Below are positions 57,802 to 64,000 of a stretch of 64,000 bases of DNA, piece after piece. The first letter of the stretch is position 1, and each line of letters begins with the position of its first letter. The translations under genes and the position numbers were made by a program. The notes under the pieces were generated by a model that saw only the letters and a program-made list of their open reading frames with translations, was not told where the DNA came from and ran no database searches. The stretch is from Celeribacter indicus (GTDB lineage: Bacteria > Pseudomonadota > Alphaproteobacteria > Rhodobacterales > Rhodobacteraceae): assembly GCF_000819565.1 (NCBI RefSeq), contig NZ_CP004393.1, forward strand, positions 3,286,001 through 3,350,000, given 5' to 3'.

Positions 57802-58806
57802 ATGGCCGCTAAATCCGAAAGCGCCGCCCCGTTCAATGTCGTCGTCGTCGGCCAGGACGGGCGGCTGATGTATGAAGCGCTGCTCTTCGCGGCCTCGCTG
57901 CGGCAGTCCGATCCGGGGTTTTCCGGCCGCCTCTTCGTGGCCGAGCCGCAGCCGGGGCCGCTCTGGCCCGGCGATCCGCGCATGAAACAGTCCGATGCCC
58001 GCGCCGCCTTCGACCGGCTCGGGGCGGAGATCCTGCCCTTCGAGAGCCGCCATTTCGGTCATGCCTATCCCTATGGCAACAAGATCGAGGCGCTTCTCGC
58101 CCTGCCCGAGGGCGAGCCCTTCGTCTTCTTCGACACGGACACGCTCATCACCGGACCGCTCTCCGAGGTGCCGTTCGATTTCTCGCGGCCCTGTGCCTCG
58201 CTGAAGGCGGAGGGCACATGGCCGCAGATCGAGCTGTACGGGCCGGGCTATGCGGAAATCTGGAAATCGCTCTACGACCGGTTCGGGCTCGATTTCGAGA
58301 GCACGCTCGACCTGTCGCAGCCGGACGAATACTGGAGGCGCTACCTCTATTTCAACGCGGGCTTCTTCTTCTACGAATGCCCCGGCGTCTTCGGCCGGCG
58401 CTATCTCGAGATCGCGCTGGCGATCCGGGACGATCCACCGGAAGCCGCGCAGCTCCAGGTCTTCGATCCCTGGCTCGACCAGGTCGCCCTGCCGCTCGTG
58501 ATCCATGCGCTCGGCGGCGCGCGCCGGACGATTCCCGCGGACACGCTCGACGGCAGGACGAGCTGCCATTACCGCACCTTCCCGCTGCTCTTCGCGCGCG
58601 AGGAGGATCGCGTGGTCGAGGTGCTGCGCGAGGCCGCCTCCCCGAACTGGATCAAGAAGGTGCTGAAGGAATACGAGCCGATCAGGCGGCTCGTCTACCA
58701 GCCGAAGGGCGACCGGATCCGCGGGATGTTCGACCGCGACCACCTGCCGCGCCGCGAACAGATGATCCGCAACCAGATCAAGAAGGCGGGTCTCTGGATG
58801 CGCTGA
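57802..58806 (+). CDS. Putative GT-A glycosyltransferase-like protein
   Basis: A 334-residue soluble protein. FNVVVVGQDGRLMYEALLFA begins a Rossmann-like fold, and PYGNKIEALLALPEGEPFVF followed by FDTDTLITGPLSEVPFDFS carries a DxD motif as in GT-A glycosyltransferases. RYLYFNAGFFFYECPGVFGR and FDPWLDQVALPLVIHALGG resemble acceptor-side regions of GT8/GT32-like proteins. Sugar and acceptor are unknown. GGAGGAGAAAG precedes the ATG. It stands alone, 141 bp before the large envelope protein. Confidence 0.65.
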   Translation: MAAKSESAAPFNVVVVGQDGRLMYEALLFAASLRQSDPGFSGRLFVAEPQPGPLWPGDPRMKQSDARAAFDRLGAEILPFESRHFGHAYPYGNKIEALLALPEGEPFVFFDTDTLITGPLSEVPFDFSRPCASLKAEGTWPQIELYGPGYAEIWKSLYDRFGLDFESTLDLSQPDEYWRRYLYFNAGFFFYECPGVFGRRYLEIALAIRDDPPEAAQLQVFDPWLDQVALPLVIHALGGARRTIPADTLDGRTSCHYRTFPLLFAREEDRVVEVLREAASPNWIKKVLKEYEPIRRLVYQPKGDRIRGMFDRDHLPRREQMIRNQIKKAGLWMR

Positions 58807-58947
58807 AGCGCCCGCGGCGGCAAAACAGGCGAGGTTTCGCCCGCCGCCCGCGCAGCGGCGTCCGGGACGCCGGTTTCTCTTTGCTCCGGGCGGAAGCTGC
58901 GATAGTGTGCCCTCCGAACTCCGGGGAACTCGAGCAAGAACACGGAA

Positions 58948-61932
58948 ATGAAACCGAATTTCGCCCTTGATCTGAGCCATGACGGGATCGTGCTTCTGCA
59001 TCGCGCCTCCGCCGGGTGGCATCACATGGGCGAAGTGTCGCTGGACGCCCCCGACATGGCGGCCGAGCTCGAGCAGCTCCGCGATCTCGCCACCGCCGTC
59101 TCGACGCGCGGGCTTTCGAGCAAGCTCGTCATTCCCGACAGCCAGATCCTGTACCGCAGCATTCCCGATCCGGGGCCCGATACGGCGACCCGCGACGCGG
59201 CCATCCGCGCCGCGCTCGAGGGTGCGACGCCCTACGCGCTCGGCGATCTGGTCTGGGACTGGCGCACCGTCGCGGGACGGTTGCAGATCGCCGTGGTCGC
59301 GCGCGAGACGCTGGAGGAGGCGGAGGCCTTCGCCACGGAGCACCGGTTCAACCCGGTCACCTTCGTCGCGATGCCCGATCCCGCGCTGTTCGGCGGTGAG
59401 CCGTTCTTCGGACGCACCCGCTCCGCGGATGCGCTGATCGGCGCGGACGTGACGGTGGAGCCCGACCGGGAGGCGATGCACCTCCTGTCCCATCGCGCCA
59501 CCGCGAAAGCGCCCGCCCCTGCCCCGGCGCCGGAGGAGACCGTGCCGGAGGAGACCGTGCCCGAGGCGGAGATTGCTGAGGTTCCCGCCGAGACCGCTCC
59601 CGGCGAGGCGGCCTCCGGCATGCTGCCGATTCCCCTCGTCGCGACGGAGACGGACGAGAAGGCATTTCCCGCCACCGACGCTGCGCCGGCCGAACCTCTC
59701 CCGCCCGAAACCGGCGCCGGCGAGGAAGCGCCCATGCTCGAGGACGCCGCCCCCGAGGATTTCGAGGATCCGGCCCCCGAGGCGCCGCGCGCCACCGGGG
59801 CGCAGGCCGCCCCCGGCGGCGACGAGCCGACGCCCCGGCCCGACCCCGCCGCCGACGCGACAGAGCCAGAAGCGCCGTCCGAAAAGGCCGAGAAGGCGAA
59901 AGACGAGGCGGAGGAGATCCGGTCCGAACCGGACCAAGATCCGGCGACCGCCTTCCACAGCCACCGCGCGGAGCTTCCGCAATCCGGCGAGGAGGCGGAG
60001 GCCGCGCCGCGCCTCGCGGCCCTGCCCTCGCGCGTGTTCAGCACCGCGCCCGCGGCGGCGGACATCCCGCCGGCCCCGCGCGTCGATGCCGCCACGCGCG
60101 CACCGGATCCTTCGCCGCATGTCTCGGTGACCTCGGGCGAAGTGCCGCTGTTCGAGGCGGACGAGACGCCGAAACCCCGGCTGCGCAAGTCGCCGAAGAC
60201 CGGGCCGCTTCCCGAACCGCCGCCCATGCCCGCCCCTGCGGCGCCCGCCCGGCCGGATCCGCAGTCCGACGCTGCGGCAAAGCCCGGCGGCCGGGCGCTC
60301 GGCGCGCTCAAGGGGCTGTCGGGCCGCGCCGCCCAGGCCAAGGCGAAGCGCAAGGCGAAGGCGACGCCGCCCGCGGACATCGGAACCGCACCGCTGCCGA
60401 TCGCGGTGACCGAGGGCGAGACGCTGCTGCCGCTTTCGGACCGTGCCGCGGGGCTCGACCGGATGGAGAACGCGCGCGACGAGGCAGAGGCGCTGACCGT
60501 GTTCGGTGCGCGGCGTCAGGCGCGTGCGGGAACCGGCAAGCCGCGCCGTCTCGGCCTGATCCTCACGGCGCTGCTGATCCTGCTGCTGCTCGTCGCGGGC
60601 CTGCTTGCCGGGCTGCTGCCCGAGGACGAGGCGCCGACCGACGCCTCCGGCCCTGCCGCCAGCCTCGAACAGACCGCCCCGCGCGACCTCGCCGGGACCG
60701 AAGGTGAGGCGGAGAGTGACCCGGACGGCGGGGAGGCCCCCACGACCACCGTGCTTGTGGAGCCGGACGCCGCCGGCACGGGCGTGGACGAGAGCGAACT
60801 CGCCTATGAGAGCGACGGGACGGAAGAGGAGCCCGAACTGCTCGACCAGGCCGTCCTGCCCGAACCGCCCGCCGGCGCGGAGGCCGCAGACGCGCCCGAT
60901 CCGGCGGAGGTGGCGCAGCGCTACGCGGCGACGGGGATCTGGCCGCTCGCTCCGGAAGGCGGTGACGGCGAGGTCGCGGAGGACCGCCTCGAAGACGTCT
61001 ACATCGCCTCGATCGACCCGGAGATCGAACCGCAGGACGCGCTTGCCCTCGCCCCCGGCGCCGGTCATTCGGCGGAGACGCCGCCGCGCGCCGCCACCCC
61101 GCCCGCCCCGCCGGGCACGGTCTACGATTACGACGACGACGGTTTCCTGCGCGCGACGCCGGAGGGCACGGTGACGCCCGACGGGGTCGTGGTCTATGCC
61201 GGACGGCCGGAGATCACCACGCGCCCGCGTCCCGGCAGCGATGCCGACACGGCCGAGGCCACCCCGGCCGACCCGCTCGAGGCGGCGACCGATGTGGACA
61301 ATCCCGTGCGCCTTTCGCTTGCCTCCGCGCGGCCCTCGCTCCGGCCCGAGGATCTGATCGAGGACAACGAGCGCGCCAATCTCGGCGGCCTCACCCGCGC
61401 CCAGCTCGGCGGTTTCCGGCCCGCGCCGCGGCCGGTGTCCGAACAGGAGCGCGCGACCGAGGATGCGACCGAGGAGGGCGCCAGCGCGCCCTCTCCCACC
61501 GCGCCGGACGTCGCGGTCTCCCTCGTCCCGCAGGCCAGGCCGCAGGATTTCGAAAAGCTCGCGGCGGCTGCGGCCGCGGCGGCCAATGCCGCCAGCGACG
61601 CCGCATCGGAGCCCGAGGGAGAAACCACCGCACGCTCGGCGGCGGCGCAGGTCACCGCCCGCGTCCCGGAACCCGCCCTGCCCTCTTCCGCGCCCACCTC
61701 GGTCGCGCGCGCGGCCACGGTCGAGAACGCGATCAACCTGCGCAAGCTCAACCTGATGGGCGTCTACGGCGGCAATTCCGACCGCCGGGCCCTCGTGCGC
61801 CTGCCCTCCGGGCGCTTTGCCAAGGTGCAGGTCGGCGACAAGCTCGACGGCGGACGGGTGCAGTCGATCGGCTCGAGCACCCTCACCTATGTGAAGAAGG
61901 GCCGCGCCTACACGATCCAGGTGGGAAGCTGA
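58948..61932 (+). CDS. Large envelope protein: GspL/PilM-like N-terminus, one TM segment, PilP/GspC-like C-terminus
   Basis: A 994-residue protein. Residues 1-175 (MKPNFALDLSHDGIVLLHRA, LSSKLVIPDSQILYRSIPDP, ALEGATPYALGDLVWDWRTV) resemble the actin-like fold of GspL/PilM. Residues ~190-520 are Pro/Ala/Glu-rich and disordered. A single membrane helix at ~535-556 (LILTALLILLLLVAGLLAGL) is followed by a second long acidic linker. The last ~65 residues (LRKLNLMGVYGGNSDRRALV then GRFAKVQVGDKLDGGRVQSI) match the PilP/GspC homology region. The protein would span the inner membrane with its C-terminus in the periplasm. It is sometimes mislabelled as a translation initiation factor because of low-complexity similarity. 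Confidence 0.7.
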   Translation: MKPNFALDLSHDGIVLLHRASAGWHHMGEVSLDAPDMAAELEQLRDLATAVSTRGLSSKLVIPDSQILYRSIPDPGPDTATRDAAIRAALEGATPYALGDLVWDWRTVAGRLQIAVVARETLEEAEAFATEHRFNPVTFVAMPDPALFGGEPFFGRTRSADALIGADVTVEPDREAMHLLSHRATAKAPAPAPAPEETVPEETVPEAEIAEVPAETAPGEAASGMLPIPLVATETDEKAFPATDAAPAEPLPPETGAGEEAPMLEDAAPEDFEDPAPEAPRATGAQAAPGGDEPTPRPDPAADATEPEAPSEKAEKAKDEAEEIRSEPDQDPATAFHSHRAELPQSGEEAEAAPRLAALPSRVFSTAPAAADIPPAPRVDAATRAPDPSPHVSVTSGEVPLFEADETPKPRLRKSPKTGPLPEPPPMPAPAAPARPDPQSDAAAKPGGRALGALKGLSGRAAQAKAKRKAKATPPADIGTAPLPIAVTEGETLLPLSDRAAGLDRMENARDEAEALTVFGARRQARAGTGKPRRLGLILTALLILLLLVAGLLAGLLPEDEAPTDASGPAASLEQTAPRDLAGTEGEAESDPDGGEAPTTTVLVEPDAAGTGVDESELAYESDGTEEEPELLDQAVLPEPPAGAEAADAPDPAEVAQRYAATGIWPLAPEGGDGEVAEDRLEDVYIASIDPEIEPQDALALAPGAGHSAETPPRAATPPAPPGTVYDYDDDGFLRATPEGTVTPDGVVVYAGRPEITTRPRPGSDADTAEATPADPLEAATDVDNPVRLSLASARPSLRPEDLIEDNERANLGGLTRAQLGGFRPAPRPVSEQERATEDATEEGASAPSPTAPDVAVSLVPQARPQDFEKLAAAAAAAANAASDAASEPEGETTARSAAAQVTARVPEPALPSSAPTSVARAATVENAINLRKLNLMGVYGGNSDRRALVRLPSGRFAKVQVGDKLDGGRVQSIGSSTLTYVKKGRAYTIQVGS

Positions 61933-62099
61933 GGCGGCGGCGCCCGAACCGGGCGGTTCCGCGGCGCGACCGGGCACAAGCTGCTGTTTCCCGTGCCACA
62001 TTCCGGCCAAAACCTTTCGCCCCCTCTTGCTGCGGCGGGCGAAGCCTTTACTTTTGAACTCCGCACGCCCCTCACCTGCCGCGTCCGAAGGAGTTCCTG

Positions 62100-63992
62100 A
62101 TGCAAGGCCTACTGATTTCCGCTGTCGTCTATCTCGGCGCGATGGTCATCGCCGTGCCGCTGGCGCGGCGGCTCGGGCTGGGCTCGGTTCTGGGATACCT
62201 GCTCGCCGGCATGGTGATCGGGCCGCTGCTGGGCCTCGTGCAGCATTCGGAAAGCGAGGATCTGATGCATTTCGCCGAATTCGGCGTGGTGATGATGCTC
62301 TTCGTCATCGGGCTCGAACTCGATCCGCGCGCGCTCTGGGAAATGCGCCACAAGCTCATGGGCCTCGGCGGGCTCCAGATCCTGATCACCGGCGCCGCGA
62401 TCGCCGCGGCGGCGACCTGGGCCGGGCTGGCCTGGCAGACCGGCGTGGCGCTCGGCATGATCCTGTCGCTCTCCTCGACCGCGGTCGTGCTCCAGACCCT
62501 GACCGAGAAACAGCTCATCCACACCGGCGGCGGGCGCGCGGCCTTTTCCGTGCTGCTCATGCAGGACATCGCGGTGATCCCGATGCTTGCGCTCATGCCG
62601 CTTCTGGCGACGCAGTCCCAGCTTTCGCTCAACACGGACGGGTCGATCGCCCGCGCGGGAGAGGCCACCGCGGCGCATGGGCAGGAGGCGCTGTCGCTCG
62701 TCGACGGGCTCCCGGCCTGGGGTGTGACGCTCGCGACGCTCGGCGCGGTCGCGGCGATCATCCTCGCCGGTGTCTATCTCACCCGGCCGGTGTTTCGCTA
62801 TATCCATGCCGCCAACATGCGCGAGATCTACACGGCCGTCGCGCTGCTCATCGTCATCGGCATCGCGCTTCTGATGACCGCGGTCGGCCTCTCCCCCGCG
62901 CTCGGCACCTTCCTCGCCGGCGTCGTTCTCGCCAACAGCGAATTCCGCCACGAGCTCGAAAGCTCCATCGAGCCGTTCAAGGGTCTTCTCCTCGGTCTCT
63001 TCTTCATCGCCGTGGGCGCGGGCATCAACTTCACCCTGCTGTTCCGCGAACCCGTCCTGATCGTCGGCCTGACGATCCTGCTGATGGTGTCGAAGGGGGT
63101 GATCCTCTACGCCATCGGCAGGCTCTTCAAGCTGCGGCAGCGCGACCAGTGGCTCTTTACCCTCTCGCTCGCCCAGGCCGGCGAATTCGGCATGGTGCTC
63201 ACGACCTTCTCACTCCAGCAAAGCGTGCTCGCGCCCTATCTCGGCCAGCGGGTCCTGCTGATCATCGCGCTGTCGCTGCTGTTCACGCCGCTCTTCTTCA
63301 TGCTCCAGGACTATCTGCGCGCCAAGCTCTCCGAGCGCAGCGAGGACCAGCCCGACGACCATATCGACGACCAGCAGGCGATCATCATCGCCGGGATCGG
63401 CCGGTTCGGACAGGTGGTGAACCGCCTCGTTCAGGCCTCGGGTTTCCACACCACGGTGCTCGACCACGATCTCAAGACGATCCAGCTCATGCGCAAGTTC
63501 GGGTTCAAGGGATTCTTCGGCGATCCGACGCGCCCGGAGCTCCTGCATGCCGCGGGCCTCGACACCGCGCGGGTCCTGGTCGTCGCGCTCGACGATCCCG
63601 GCGCCTGCACCCAGCTCGTGAGCTACGCGCGCCATCGCCGGCCCGATCTCTTCATCATCGTGCGGGCGCGGGACCGGATCCATGTCTACGACCTCTACAA
63701 GGCCGGCGCGGACAAGATCGTGCGGGAGATGTTCGACAGCTCCCTGCGCGCCGGGCGCTATGTGCTCGAGGAAATGGGCTTTTCCGAATACGACGCCGCC
63801 GAGGCGGAGGCGGCCTATTATCAGCACGACCGCGAGGCGCTGCGCACACTCGCCGAGCTTTGGGATCCGGCGATTCCGACCTCGGAAAACAGCGCCTATA
63901 TCGAACGGTCGAAGACGCTCGACAAGGATTTCGAGGCCGCGCTCATCTCCCACCTGGAAGAAAAGCGGGCGTCGCGCGAGGGCGGGAAATAG
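62100..63992 (+). CDS. CPA2-family monovalent cation:proton antiporter with RCK domain (KefB/KefC type)
   Basis: A 630-residue inner-membrane protein. Residues 1-~385 have about 12 membrane segments with YLLAGMVIGPLLGLV, FGVVMMLFVIGLELDPRALW, LSLSSTAVVLQTLTEKQLI and LLMQDIAVIPMLALMPLLA (the conserved QD pair of CPA2 exchangers). A cytoplasmic RCK/KTN domain starts at about 420: AIIIAGIGRFGQVVNRLVQA, an NAD-binding GxGxxG, then TTVLDHDLKTIQLMRKFGFK and FFGDPTRPELLHAAG. This is the KefB/KefC/YbaL layout for regulated K+ or Na+ efflux. No KefF/KefG-type oxidoreductase is adjacent in the window. Confidence 0.95.
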   Translation: MQGLLISAVVYLGAMVIAVPLARRLGLGSVLGYLLAGMVIGPLLGLVQHSESEDLMHFAEFGVVMMLFVIGLELDPRALWEMRHKLMGLGGLQILITGAAIAAAATWAGLAWQTGVALGMILSLSSTAVVLQTLTEKQLIHTGGGRAAFSVLLMQDIAVIPMLALMPLLATQSQLSLNTDGSIARAGEATAAHGQEALSLVDGLPAWGVTLATLGAVAAIILAGVYLTRPVFRYIHAANMREIYTAVALLIVIGIALLMTAVGLSPALGTFLAGVVLANSEFRHELESSIEPFKGLLLGLFFIAVGAGINFTLLFREPVLIVGLTILLMVSKGVILYAIGRLFKLRQRDQWLFTLSLAQAGEFGMVLTTFSLQQSVLAPYLGQRVLLIIALSLLFTPLFFMLQDYLRAKLSERSEDQPDDHIDDQQAIIIAGIGRFGQVVNRLVQASGFHTTVLDHDLKTIQLMRKFGFKGFFGDPTRPELLHAAGLDTARVLVVALDDPGACTQLVSYARHRRPDLFIIVRARDRIHVYDLYKAGADKIVREMFDSSLRAGRYVLEEMGFSEYDAAEAEAAYYQHDREALRTLAELWDPAIPTSENSAYIERSKTLDKDFEAALISHLEEKRASREGGK

Positions 63993-64000
63993 GACGACCG

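Noticed and set aside
57766..62010. A 1414-residue leftward open frame opposite the glycosyltransferase-like and envelope-protein genes
   Set aside because: It is the antisense shadow of GC-rich codons; composition is Arg/Gly low-complexity and it crosses three well-supported rightward genes.

Overview
The window is a GC-rich alphaproteobacterial chromosome segment, most likely Rhodobacteraceae/Roseobacteraceae. The signs are a DUF1127 gene followed by a CCTCCTCCC-hairpin small-RNA array (the Rhodobacter CcsR/'cuckoo' arrangement), a Hint-domain protein of Rhodobacterales type, a single-polypeptide pyruvate carboxylase, and LexA boxes of the alphaproteobacterial GTTC-N7-GTTC form. Two housekeeping blocks flank about 34 kb of mobile DNA.

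1-22.7 kb is mostly core. It holds a partial Mrp/ApbC P-loop ATPase, the DUF1127 gene with four predicted cuckoo RNAs, a cluster of decayed IS fragments (IS5-, IS630- and IS481-like), a Hint protein, and uvrD with an odd AT-rich in-frame insertion and a LexA box. Next come a MarR regulator divergent from a 14-TM MFS exporter, pyruvate carboxylase, and a BenE transporter divergent from an XRE-cupin regulator across a perfect palindrome. Two identical tRNA-Gly genes follow, then the histidine genes hisB-hisH, hisA, hisF and hisE, interrupted by an outer-membrane-like protein and a DUF2147 protein. The block ends with a CoA-binding protein, a candidate structured small RNA, rlmB and tRNA-Tyr.

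22.7-30.3 kb is integrative element 1, inserted in the 3' half of tRNA-Tyr. It has 62-bp att repeats, arm-type repeats, a tyrosine integrase, an excisionase-like HTH protein, a PrimPol/P4-type helicase next to an AT-rich repeat region, and several small overlapping genes. There are no virion or transfer genes, so it resembles a satellite or plasmid-like integrative element.

30.3-~56.6 kb is integrative mobilizable element 2, lying in tandem. It encodes a large serine recombinase whose 3' end runs through the tRNA-derived att, a VirD4/TraG-like coupling protein linked to a VWA and membrane-protein gene set, a resolvase, an H-NS-like protein and a 1135-residue secreted LamG/DUF1566 protein. It also carries a DNA methyltransferase-McrB-McrC operon with its own LexA box, ArdC, a Fic protein, several unrecognised small proteins preceded by long hairpin-rich leaders, a relaxase and MobC. 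No type IV secretion channel is visible, so the element would need a helper.

56.6-64 kb returns to core: dienelactone hydrolase, a putative glycosyltransferase, a large envelope protein with a GspL-like N-terminus and PilP/GspC-like C-terminus, and a CPA2/KefB-type cation antiporter.

All product calls are from reading the sequence; no database search was run.
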